From NCBI GenBank assembly GCA_015680685.1, contig MNCI01034648.1, positions 74,772-138,771 on the forward strand: a DNA stretch of 64,000 nt. Reading direction: 5' to 3'. The position numbers were made by a program, and so were the translations under genes. Below, piece after piece: positions 34,306-45,507 of this stretch (position 1 is its first letter; every line of letters begins with the position of its first letter). Below the pieces are notes generated by a model. It searched no databases. It saw only the letters and a list, made by a program, of their open reading frames with translations, and was not told the DNA's origin. Source of the DNA: Gnetum montanum. Its lineage: Eukaryota > Streptophyta > Gnetopsida > Gnetales > Gnetaceae.

Positions 34306-36218
34306 ATGGCCACCCTTGCTAATCATTAAAGGCCCTCAGTTCTTTCTAAATTTTTGTTTTACACATTTTTGTTTTACACATTTTTTTGCACATTTCTTTA
34401 ATCTTTTTGTTTTTTTCTTACATCATCATTCATATTTTTACCATTTCTTTGTGTGATTACTTTATTTTGTTCATCACCCAATAAGTGTTCATGATGGTAG
34501 TATGAATAATATCATATCGATTGCTAATTTTTGGATTTTACCTTTGAAGTACAATGTTGATATTAAGGTATGGTTCTTTTGATTAAATAGGAAATGAGTC
34601 CATGTCATTCATGCATCCATAAAATCCTATGGTCTCCCTTGGCTTGGAACTATATAGTTTTTTTCTTTAATAAAAATATTAATATATTGGTGATTGGGTA
34701 TTTCTCAAAATAAGGAAAGACTCAAAGGATGAAAAGGATGTGACTTTAAAGGGATTCTGTGCATTTTTACTAGCTATTCTCTTGAGTTTTGGATGCTTTT
34801 TCTTTGGGTTTTCTACCATTATGATCATTCATCAAATTACCAGAAGTTGAGTACATAAAAATAAGTCTTTGCATGGTGTGGTTCTCACGCAAAAAATATT
34901 AAAAAAATAGTGAGAATTCAAAGCACACCCCTTAGACACAATAATGATTTTGGGCTACATGTGTTGGTTATGGCACTGAAAAGACATGTTTCCCATGCTT
35001 GAAGGTTCCCTATAACTAAGGCCCCTTCTCTTTTCCTAGTTCTCCATCTTGCTTTTCTCAAAATGGTGGTGACTTTTTGTAAAGGCATTCTTGTTGCTTC
35101 AAGGGGATGGGTTGGTCAAATGTGTTGATGCAAGGTCACTGAATGTGGATTGTTGAGCCTGGATTTGGATTGAGTTCTACTCGATCACATTAACCATAAA
35201 ACACATAAGGGACTTTACACAACCTTGTTCTTGGGTTTCCACTCCATTCTCTACTCCCCACCTTTCTTTTCCATTTCTTACCTCATTGCTAGTTTAATCA
35301 TTAGTCTATATCTTGGTTGATGCATTGTTCTTCCTTGGTAATTTCTTGTGGGTAAGTTTTTAACTCTTGCTTCTAATTGACATTCCTAGAGCCTACGAAC
35401 TCTTTGGTTTGTGGGTCTATCAGGGCACTAAAGGCATGAGCTTGCTTTTGGAAGGACCCACTAGCATTCCTTTTTAATGCATTTGTTAACTTCTTTCCTT
35501 TAAATATTTTTTGCAATCAACAACTTTTTGTTTCATCCCCATCTATGACATCCATTTTATTGGCATTGTTATTGTTACTTTTTCTCCACCTTTCTTATTC
35601 CTTATCTTTTTCCACCCTATTGCTATTGAAGGTTCGCTCTTTGTCATGGGGGCTCGAGCACAAATTTTTCAATTTTTCCTAACCCCTACACCTTAGGTAG
35701 TCTCTAGTGTTCAAACTCCAAAACCAATATCTACCATAACCACAACTTAGCCAATGCACTTCACATCGAGGCAAGGTATCAACTGCATTGTGATTTATCT
35801 ACCCTTGTTCATTTGTGACTGTGTTGTGTGTGTAGATGACAATCATACAACAATGGACTAGGCCTAGAGGATGAACTTAGGATGGACCAGAACTGGAACA
35901 TTTACGAAAGGAGCAAGATAGGTGGTCTGGCTATGGATGAACAACGGAAGGTGTAATATTGGCATTGGCAGCAACACATTTTATTCTTTTCTCTCTCTCT
36001 CCTTCTTTTCTTCTAGCTGCCAAATAAGGCTAGATGTCATTATGTACAATGTTCACCATTGTGGTCATAAACACTAATGCTGTCATATATTGTATTGTTG
36101 ATCCGTTCACTGGGCACGTTGAGTCATTCACCTCGTTCCACCATCAATAGTCATTCAGTCAATAATCTCATACCTTCCCAATATTTTGTAACAAACTTGA
36201 GGACAAGTTTTCATTCAG
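34306..36218 (+). other. 3' untranslated region of element A
   Basis: About 1.9 kb without a convincing reading frame. It is homologous to 18452-20340 of B. No envelope-like or coiled-coil frame like that of H is recognisable. Confidence 0.65.
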
Positions 36219-36229
36219 TCATGGGGGTA
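36219..36229 (+). promoter_or_regulatory. Polypurine tract of element A
   Basis: TCATGGGGGTA immediately before the 3' LTR. Confidence 0.75.
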
Positions 36230-37051
36230 TGATGAACTATGATATTGCTTCCACGATATCATGTCCGTGATATGGGATCTACCATGTGATGTCAGATACC
36301 CGATATCACTGCCCTTCTCCTTACCTATAAATAAGAGGCGGCACCCTTGGTTTCAATAGCTAGAAGTTAGTCCCTTAGCTAAAATCTTACCATTTTTTCC
36401 TTCTAAAGTTAGAATTATTTCTGCGTGCCCGCAGTAGGAGTCATAGAGTAAGTAGATCTTTATTCGAGTATTGTGTACCTGAGCACACTTTGTGTACAAC
36501 AATAAAGACAAACTTTATGATAAACCTTGTAGTATGCAGAATAGATTAATTAGTGTTAATTATTATTTAATGCTTTCATAGTTAATTAATGATTTCTATC
36601 ACCCTAAAAATCTCTTAGTTAAATACACTCAGTACGACCACTTCAAGCATGTGTGTAGCGCTTGGTAACCCAATAACGATTAGTGTTTGGTAATCCCAGC
36701 AACGTTGCACTAGTTCAAGATGTGTACGGCAAGTGGGAATAGATACTAGTGTTAGGAGTACTTAGAACTTAGTTAATGAATAGTTAAATTAGATTAGTTA
36801 CTTAGTTATTTCTCTCTCCCCTCCTTATTAGCACAGGATATAAAACACATAAAAGCCATAAAAATCATATGCCTCAAGCTTACTTAACCATACAACCGTG
36901 ACATACAAGTAAGTTTGGAAAGACAATGATTAATCAACCCATTATTGTTCCATAAAGGTGCATAGGCACTTAGTCCTTAGAATTCAACCAGATCATGCAT
37001 GAAACGCTTGTATTTGTATGGTTGAGCGTAGGGGTACCTTGCCACTCATCA
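36230..37051 (+). repeat. Element A 3' LTR
   Basis: 822 bp, TGATGAACT to CTCATCA, partner of 12465-13286. TATA box at 36326-36333 and palindromes at 36240-36310. The TSD copy ACCAC follows at 37052. Confidence 0.92.
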
Positions 37052-37056
37052 ACCAC

Positions 37057-37352
37057 CAATTTTTTGGACTCTAGAAAAAAAATTTGACAGTAAAAAGGAA
37101 AAAATAATAGGGGGGAAAAGATACCAACTCTCACTTTAGGTTGTAAAATTCATAGAAAATGCTGTGAAAAGCCAAAACCTAATCACATGCAACTTCTATG
37201 TTGTAGTTTCGGTCATAAGGGGAAAAGACCAACATTAATTCTTCAAAGATTTTGGTTCTAAAAATCAAGGAAAATCTTACAAATGACAATGAAGAAAATA
37301 GATCTCACTACAAAATTTAGGCGAATGCTCTCCTTCTAGATCCAAGAAAAAA
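37057..37352 (-). repeat. Element D leader, remainder of about 487-bp repeat
   Basis: Resumes the D leader interrupted by A. It matches about 12040-12230. No clear primer binding site for D is recognised beside the LTR at 37353. Confidence 0.6.
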
Positions 37353-38651
37353 TATTGTGATCGAAAACCTCAATCATTGGAAAAACCAAGGATCCTTGAT
37401 GCAGTAATTCGCCTACCCCAAATTCCCAAGGCCTCCACAAGAAAAATGGGATTCAAGGTGCCCTAGCCATTCCAACAAATCAACTAGGAACTTATGAAAT
37501 GAAAAACATGCAAATACAAATAGATCCAAATAATGCATAGAAAATAAATTTATTTTTTAACACAAAACTCAAAACTTAAAACTTTATTGAAAAACAATAA
37601 AGAATAAGTTAGAGAAATGTGTACAAATGGTGCCTAGAGGAGCAAAAAGGGGGTTCACTTATGCAAGAGTTCAAAGCCCATTGAAGCTGATGTGATCTAC
37701 TCCATGATTTGGATGTTAAGCCACTCCTAATGCTATTAAACCTTCATTCATGATTGCAACCTTAGATTTGCAAGTTGGGTCACTACTCGGAGGTGAGAAA
37801 AGTGGAGAATTTGGATGCTAGATAGCTCCACATTGGGGTTTGGGAATTCCAAAAGTGTAGTGTTAACATCCAAAATCCTCAAACCTCAAGGATACAATGA
37901 TTCCACTCTAGGGTTCAAGAGAATGTAAGTATGGGAACTTGCAAGAGCTCTTGAGTTCCTAAGAATGCCCCAAGTGTGGAATTATGAACAATGTTTTTGC
38001 TAAGAAATTTTTTTTGGAACTTTGCTCAAAATTACTTAACCTTGCTAAAAATTGTTAAACCTGTAAATGGTATTTGAGGTTGGATTTTATAGAATCTTTG
38101 GGCCATGAATGGGGATGAAAACTAGCTATGATTTGTCTACAAAAATAGCTACAAATTGGCTCTGAAACGGTTGCAAATTTGCTACCAATTTGTTGCAAAT
38201 TGGCAGCCAAATTCAAGTGAGATGGGTGCCCAAATTTGAAGGATTACCATACATAGTAAGTGTTTATCCACATGGTTATTCCATTTACTATGAATAGTAA
38301 CCAAGGCACACCTTCCACACTAGAGATGAATCCTCTATGTTGACCTCTCTACCATGCTTGTTGAAGTGGTTGGTCAATGTTCAAGTGCATGAAGTGCAAC
38401 GCCCCCACACCAGACCANNNNNNNNNNNNNNNNNNNNNNNNNNNNNNNNNNNNNNNGACTTATTTTCACTTGGGGAATGAGGCTTTGGCCACTTATGAGG
38501 CATTTTTCAGCCCCAAAAGTATAAAGTATATGAAATTGCTCACTATGGATTACAATTTTCACATTTACAATGAAGTTTTGCCTCAAATTTCATGGGGTGA
38601 AAGCTACATGATGAATATTGGTTATAACATGCAAATTTTTGTGGTGTTTCA
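37353..38651 (-). repeat. Element D 5' LTR (right copy)
   Basis: Partner of 359-1826. It contains a run of unknown bases (38418-38456) at a place where the left copy has about 200 more bases than are accounted for here. Confidence 0.85.
38418..38456. other. Assembly gap (39 N)
   Basis: Unknown bases inside the right LTR of D. Apparent open stretches crossing it are meaningless. Confidence 0.98.
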
Positions 38652-38656
38652 ATAAC

Positions 38657-39590
38657 CATGAGCTTACCACTAAAGGGCTATGAGTCATAGTAAGTCTTCA
38701 ACTTGAAGAAATAAAAGGGCTGAGGGTTGGTATGACTAAATTATGAATCATGACTAGTTCCATCTTAGTAATGTAAATAGATCATGAGGTTCATGCATCT
38801 ATGTAAAGGGCATGTTATGCTAAATTTTATCCCCCCAATAGTGCAAGTTATAGCATGAGTAGTGTGTGAGTTAGGTGTGGTCCTTGTCTAAGCATGAATA
38901 AGACACAAAATTTTTACAAGCACTTAAAATTGAAGATTTTTGTAAATAAACTAATTATGAATAAATCTCAATCACTATGGAGTAATGCTAAGGTTATACT
39001 ACATCATAACAAATAGAGAAAGAAATCTAATTTCAATATTTAAGGGGTTCAAAATTTATAATTATATTTCAAACTTTGTAAAAGAACTTATGAAGGCTAC
39101 ATCTATAGTTTTAGAGTAATAGATTTAAAGAAAACATACATAAAACATGGTATTAAGCCTTAAAAGATAATTATCCTTCAAAAAACCTTATCAATGTTCA
39201 TTAACATTCATGAGAAATGACTTCAAAACATGATAAACAATATAAGAAAATTTAGTTCTTCTTAGAGTTTAAACTAGAGAGTGTATTTCTTGCTCCAAAT
39301 AATCCATAGGGAGCTTACAACATTATATTCATAAGAAGAGTAATAAACCATAACATAAAGCATGAAAAACTAATTCAAATTAAAATGAGAAATACAATGG
39401 AGATATATGGGAAACTAAATTTCTACAATTAAGAGGTAAACTATAAATGAATATGACCAGTTTCTCAATTCATTCTTTCAACACTTTGAATGTTCATAAA
39501 AACTTTAGTGGTATTTCATGGTCTATTTTCTCTTTGGTTAAGAATAATTAATATTTCAAGTGGAACAAAGACACCCATAGAAGCTTTGAC
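38657..39590. other. AT-rich stretch, no gene seen
   Basis: Right flank of element D. No recognisable coding, LTR or RNA features. Confidence 0.5.
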
Positions 39591-41340
39591 TTGTTGAAGG
39601 TAAAAATAACCAATGAATTAGTGCTTGCAATCTAGATTTACAGAAGCTTTTTTAGGTGGATGTGGATGTAAATGGACTTTATCACAAGAAGGTGGACATG
39701 TTGCTTTCTTTTCAAAAAACGTAAATTAGTTAAGGTAGAAATAGAGCATATATGAGAAGGAATTATATGCTATTATTCAAGTAATCAAGCACTAGAGGGA
39801 TTATTTGCTACCTAAGGAGTTTACTTTAATGACTAATCATAAAGTGCTTCAATTTATTTTCCAAAAGAAGTTGAGTGTCAAACACATGAAGTGAATGGCA
39901 TAGTTGCAACAGTTCAATTTTGTGACAAAAGAGTGAAAAAGCCAATGTCATGTGCCTCACATGCATGTGGAGTTGCATTGTCTAGGTGCATGTGGTGCCT
40001 CACATGAAAGGTATGAATAATATTACTAATTTTTATGAACTTTTGATAGGTTTAGAGAATCCTCAGAGAGCTTTTGTTGAGTAGGATAGACCAATGAAGA
40101 GACTATCATGTTTAAAAAGAACTACTATTAAATAATGGGAAGGTTTGTATTCTCAATTGTTATTTTATAAGAAAAATTTTGATTAAAAATATTCTGGTGG
40201 CATATTAGGTTACATGGATAATGATAAGACATTAGATATCATTGTTAGGCATTAATTTTGACTTGGAATGACCTCTGAAGTCTCCAAATTCAAGAAAGAT
40301 AAATGAATTGATGGACATTATATTCCTTTGTCAATCTCTAAGGGTCCTTGGGAAAGTGTGTAAATGGGCTTTATGAGTGGGATTCTAAAGAATAAAAGTA
40401 GAAATGTTGTTATCTTTATGGTGATGGAAAAATTCTCCAGAAAGGTACACTTCATTACATACAAAAGGTTAGTGATGCATCTCATATTGAAAATTTATTT
40501 TTCTAGCATGTTGTGAGGTTGCATGGGATTCCTTTGAATATTATTAGTCATAGGAAATCCAAGTTTACTTGTCATTTTTGAATATCCCTTTAGAAGATTC
40601 TAGAGATAAAGTTGAATTTTATAGTGCATATCATCGATAGTCTAATGGCCAAACTAAAGTAATTAATAAATCCTTGTTAAATATTTTGAGGTATTTGTAT
40701 GAAGGACAACTTCATAGATGGAATGATTTGTCATGTCATATGGAATTTTTCTATAATAATCTTTTTCATGTTACTATTTGAAAGAACTCATGTGAGGTTA
40801 ATTATGGGTTTTATCTAAAAATGATAGATAATGTTAGAAGCTTTAAAGGAGAAGCTTAATTGAGTGTTTATTTTGTGCAAGAGATGAAGGATCTTCATGC
40901 TCAAGTAAAGGAAAATCTTAAGAAGAAAGAAAAAGAAACAATCCTTAAGAGAAATGAGGATAAGAGGAATTCCAAATTTGATGTTGATGATCATGTTTCA
41001 ATGTACATAAATAAGAAGAGCTTGAAAGGTATCAACTTCCTAAATTTGAATGGCAAGAAAATGGGTCCTTTCAAGATAAAGGTTAAAATTACAATTCTTT
41101 TGAAATTAACTTACCAAATAATGTGGGTGTATCTCTGTTATTTTTAATGTGTTATAAATTATGCATTTCCATGGATAAGTACATGATGAAATCTTATATA
41201 GTAGCATTAATAAGTTAAAGGAAGCTATTGACAAGTTCAGGCCTTCACAAAAGAGAAAGGGAATTGTCCTCAAGAAGAGAGAAACTTTTAACACTCATGG
41301 AGTAAAGAAGCATGAGTACTTAATCCATTAGGGGGATTAA
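39590..41340 (+). pseudogene. Element E: chromovirus-like pol fragment (RNase H to integrase C-terminus)
   Basis: Truncated, heavily stopped pol of a different Ty3/gypsy branch. It starts in the RT thumb, then RNase H (ELYAIIQVIKH, LLPKEFTLMTNHKVLQFI; 39760-39860), an integrase zinc-finger and core region (about 40190-40790; YHR.SNGQTKVINKSL near 40640), and an integrase C-terminus in a clean 95-codon stretch at 40860-41144 (FDVDDHVSMYINKK..). After it come remains of a C-terminal tail in which YLIHW (about 41320) could be a chromodomain relic. Nothing upstream of the RT thumb is present. No LTR pair or TSD found. Confidence 0.75.
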
Positions 41341-42200
41341 ACTACTAATGTTGATGTATGAGTCCATCAAACCAAACTTGTTGAGTGGGAGATCACTTCT
41401 ACCCCTACTCCATTACTCAGTTGATTATATTTTTTGAAGGAAGAAACAACTTATGTAGGAACATCTCTTTCAAACCCCTTTCATTCCTAAAAGCAAAAGA
41501 CTAAAGATTATAGTTATCTGGTGAGACACCTTGGTCATTTTGTAGATGTCTTTCCTAGGGGCTGAGATGACACAAGAGACATCTTACCTAAGAAATGGTA
41601 GTTCATAGAAGATGTCTTGTCAAGAGAGGATATGTCTTGTCTCTAGAGGAGACATCTTATGTGAAGTGTAGATTTCTTACCTGCATGCTAGGTTTGCTAG
41701 AGTTGCATCTTATTAATCTTGTAGATGTCTTGTTCGGCCATGAAAACTATCAATGTGATGATTTCAAGATGGGAAACAATTAGAAATGTCAAGATCAATA
41801 TGGGAATATTTCTATAGAATTATAGCCTTGTATTTTAATAAATATTTGGTTTGTTTTGTATGTTTTGGGATGAGAGTGTGAAGAGAGATTACATGAGAGT
41901 AATATATATCTTGATGATCAATTATGTGTTTTGATATTGGCCATAAATCTTTGTGTTTAGATATTGGTCTTATGTAAGCAAAAGATCTAGATTGATTATT
42001 CCTTTTAGTGGTATTAATCAGTGTATGGTTGTAGAACCTCATGATCTACAATATTTTTAAGTGTATAACTATTTCATGTTATGTGGATTAGGTTTCATTA
42101 TATTTGTAATCTTCTTTCAATTTAATAAAAGATAGCTAGTTTTCTTATTTTCTACCAATAAATTATCTATCATAATATTTGAATTCGGTGCATTTTGAAG
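41341..42200 (+). other. 3' region of element E, possible LTR
   Basis: Non-coding. AGACATCTTA and AGATGTCTTG motifs recur at 41545-41735. TTCAATTTAATAAAAGATAG near 42115 resembles an LTR polyadenylation area. Boundaries could not be set. Confidence 0.4.
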
Positions 42201-42284
42201 AGTTAAAGCAAATTAGAGTGACCTTGCTCTAGCTTATCATTTTGAATATATTAAAAGCTATATAACATTGTAAGAATCCTATTT

Positions 42285-42715
42285 TTGGCTTGATATGAAG
42301 AATGGTATAGTTATTTATATTAGGAATTTTCCAAGTTATTAAAGATTCAAAGCCAAATATAATAAACCTAATAGACTTTTACAATCATTATAATTTTTAA
42401 CATGGAAATGAGAAGATGTCACCATTAATTTCATAGTACACTTGCCACTAACTAATAAAGAAAATGATTTCATATTAGTGGTTGTGCATCAATTATCAAA
42501 ATTGACTCACTTCACTCCTTTATAAAATAACAATACCATTGATGAATGAAATGGCTCAATAATTTGTGCAAGAATGATTTTATATGCATGAATGTCCTAA
42601 TTCAATAACATCATGCAAATATATCACATTCCCATTTCCAAATGGTACCATTCTATAGCCAATATGGCATAGATTTCTAATTTAGTAATGTAATTAATAT
42701 AACAAGACCCTTAAT
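42285..42715 (+). pseudogene. Chromovirus integrase fragment (F)
   Basis: Short integrase piece: WLDMKNGI, a KAKYNKPNRLLQSL linker, EDVTINFIVHLP (the catalytic D is N here), then VVVHQLSKLTHFTPL and EMAQ.FVQE. The pattern is that of Tekay/Del-like chromoviruses and differs from E. Both ends are broken; three or more stops. Confidence 0.7.
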
Positions 42716-42759
42716 AAAAAGGCATGTTGGAATAACATACATATCTCTTGAAGTGATCT

Positions 42760-43135
42760 TTAGGGATTTGACTAGAGGTATTTATACTTGGTAATTAGAG
42801 GTAGGATTAACATAGAGTTGTGCAACTAGTAAAGGTGATTAACAAATGTTAGGTAAAGTAGAATAAGAAGGTAAGTAAGCATCCCTTCTTGGCTAGATCT
42901 AGGCTTAAATATGATGGTAGTGTTGGATTGCCTTTAAGAAAAAGATGTTAAAGAAAGAAAATCCCACAGAACCCTCACAACATAACCCGTATACATTTTT
43001 TCATTTCCCAATTTTCATATTGTTAATGTTTCTTTTCATTTTCTTTCGCATTTTTTCTATCATATCCACTATGTGTAATATTGAATGTAACATATATTTA
43101 ATGTTTTCCATGACATCTAGGAGTGGGATGTTACA
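42760..43135 (+). repeat. LTR 3' part preceding the tRNA-Met primer site
   Basis: The sequence ends GGGATGTTACA just before a primer binding site and is therefore the end of a 5' LTR. The start of the LTR could not be found, and no partner LTR is visible. Confidence 0.5.
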
Positions 43136-43137
43136 AT

Positions 43138-43149
43138 TGGTATCAGAGC
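43138..43149 (+). promoter_or_regulatory. Primer binding site for initiator tRNA-Met
   Basis: TGGTATCAGAGC, the standard plant LTR-retrotransposon primer site, in the context ATTGGTATCAGAGCAACTC. It marks another element start distinct from the tRNA-Asp-type elements. Confidence 0.85.
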
Positions 43150-44400
43150 AACTCATGGTCCAACGTAAATCAAAATCAAGATTTGACCATGACCTAATCA
43201 TGACTATTAGCCATAATATATAGGGTGAATCATGAGCCTTTATCAGAAGTATATCATGTCCAAGATGAATCATGCCAATGAAAGAAGTTATGATCCAAGG
43301 TATATTATAACCTATGACAAAGCCTTTCCAATATATTGACTTCCATAAACATTAGTAACCTAATTCTAATAAGATCATATGAATAATAAAACTATAAGGC
43401 ATATCAACTATAGGAGTTTCTAGTGAAATAAGGACAATGTCCATCCAAGTAACTCTTACCCATTTCTTAATCATGGTATTTTTTTTGTTAGTATATAATG
43501 CTATTAGAATATTTCAAATAAGGACCTCAACTATTAGGCCCTACTTTAGGAAATTAATTTAAATAACCTTTAGCAACACTCCCTTTAATTAGTCATATAG
43601 GACCTTTCCTTATTTTTGGTCTTTTGTTTCTAAAACATCCAAATCTAATATTGCATAATTTTTTCTAGATTTTAATTATTAAAGAAGACATATAATTAGT
43701 TATAAGAGTCCACTAAATTAATATAATGGAGCCAATCTAAGTTAAGGTTCTATCTACTTAATTAGTAAGGATCATTACCAAGGGGCTAGTAAGGAAACTA
43801 ACACTCATTAGATAATAATAGAGTATTCCACCATGCTAATTTTTTTCTTTAGAGTTAGGTAAATCAAGCTTAATGATCCTTATGTTATTACCTCATTAAC
43901 CATATCTATAAATTAATGTATTCAATTCAATCTAGCAAAATAGATAATTTTACATTTTTAAAATCATAAAAAGTTAAATTTTTACATCTAAAAATCATGT
44001 TTGATGCATAGAGCTTGTTGAGAAAATTCTAATAGTATTAATTTCATCTAAATCTCACTTACAATTAAAGAAATATTTTGATTTCAAGTTTCTCATAAAA
44101 TGTACCAAAATTAATCTAAAAAATAAAATAAAATGACAAACTTAAGTCTTAGGTTCACTCATGCTAGTTACTAGGTCAAGTAACCTTATGATATAGAAAC
44201 ATACATAAGCCTAATATACATATTTAAACATTATAAAAGTAAAATAAAAGAACAATCATATGTCCAACCATGTGTTAGTAGGACTACATAGCACTACAAC
44301 ATGAGACCTAGTCACACATCAAGTGTGGTAGACATATTGTAACATGATACCTGATCCCATGCTAGCATGGTGGGACCACTCATAATAGATACTAAATGTT
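43150..44400. other. AT-rich stretch, no gene seen
   Basis: Leader and decayed remains behind the tRNA-Met primer site. No domain recognised. Confidence 0.5.
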
Positions 44401-44479
44401 CTAAGGTGGCTAGTGCTCATGCAAGCCCCTATGTAAGATAAAAAAGCCATCAACATCCTTAAACACCATTTGATGCAAT

Positions 44480-45371
44480 GAAAAAATCCTCTCTCTCTAC
44501 CTCATGTGGCCTTTATAGCTAATGAATAGAAACTTAAGCTATTGCTTTATCAATGCAGTAACATCAACACATCAACATTGACATATGCTCTAATTCATCA
44601 ATGCATCAGCATTGACGTAAGCATAATACATGGCTATATAATTACATGTACCCACTACATTTATGACATCATTTCACCATTCTCTTAGCCAAACTCTTAC
44701 AATTTTGTTTCATAGAAGTTAGAATTTTCTCATCAAGTATCTACAATATGGATCAAGTAGTTTACCCAAAATTTTATTCAAGTGTTGATGTACCTAGATA
44801 CATTTGCATGAAAAAAAATAAATAGAGACATATTCCATACATTGCAACACTTGGATTCTTATTCTAATCTCTTTAATTGAAATTTTTTTTAAATGTTCTT
44901 TAATTTCATGCACTTAGTTAAATATTTTTACTTCATCACACTTAGCAAATTCACGAGTACGACTAACCTTAAGCATAAATGTATTAGCATTTGGTAATCC
45001 CTGCAATGACACTTTGTATGCAAAGTAGTAAACACTTGATGACCCAGTGATGTTAATACATGTTCAAAATGTGTACGACAAGTTAGGAAAAGATGCTCAA
45101 TGCTTAGAATAGACTAGATTTATTTCTTATACTTAGATTAATTATATCATTATTTTATTATTTCAATAAAAAATATTTAATTATGTACCTAAGTCACATT
45201 TAACCATACAACTTAAGATCTATACAAGTGTTATTGAGAAGACAATGATCAACGATCAAGTATTTAAATATTTAGAACATCCAATTAGTCTCAATCTACA
45301 AAATTTAACTAGACCTGGTGTGAACACTCATGATCTATATGGTTGGGCATAGGGTTACTCTAAACGTATAA
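44480..45371 (+). repeat. Element G 5' LTR (start uncertain)
   Basis: Homologous to the A LTR, most clearly at 44950-45360 (ACGACTAACC, ATTAGCATTTGGTAATC, AAAATGTGTACGACAAGT, ATATGGTTGGGCATAGGG). A possible TATA (TTTATAG) lies at about 44510. The start may be some 100 bases further left. Confidence 0.65.
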
Positions 45372-45395
45372 TTAGCATCATTTCTCGAAGCTAGT
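45372..45395 (+). promoter_or_regulatory. Primer binding site, tRNA-Asp-like, decayed (G)
   Basis: TTAGCATCATTTCTCGAAGC aligns with TTGGCACCATTACCAAGGAC of A. Confidence 0.55.
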
Positions 45396-45507
45396 GCTAG
45401 TTCTTTAGATAGTTAAGTTTATTTAATGATCATTGTTGAAGCCTACAATGAATTATCATTTGAAAATAATCAAATTTAATTTAAAGACATACTAAGTAAT
45501 TGTAATA

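Larger units (their letters stand above)
12465..37051 (+). mobile_element. Element A: Athila-like Ty3/gypsy retrotransposon nested in D
   Basis: Plus-strand element with two 822-bp LTRs, tRNA-Asp-like primer site, gag, protease, RT, RNase H, integrase, a long 3' untranslated region and a GGGGGTA polypurine tract. It is about 9.9 kb without the inserted element B. RT carries the FIDDF box typical of Athila elements (which usually read F[VI]DDFSVY), and there is no second RNase H. It has all the enzymes but is disabled by many stops and at least one frameshift. Confidence 0.9.
354..38656 (-). mobile_element. Element D: Tat-like Ty3/gypsy retrotransposon (outer shell of nest)
   Basis: This minus-strand LTR retrotransposon carries the other left-block elements. 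Two long direct repeats (359-1826 and 37353-38651) are bordered by the same 5-mer ATAAC (354-358 and 38652-38656). Without the inserted element A it is about 13.7 kb. Order on the minus strand: LTR, repetitive leader, gag, a tandem array, protease-proximal sequence, RT, RNase H, a second RNase-H-like domain, integrase, short repeats, polypurine tract, LTR. The extra RNase H after the first is the mark of the Tat lineage. It is dead: many in-frame stops and frameshifts. The plus-sense LTR starts TATTGTGA and ends TTTCA, so one terminus is TA rather than the usual CA; the exact ends are therefore less certain than for A or H. Confidence 0.85.
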
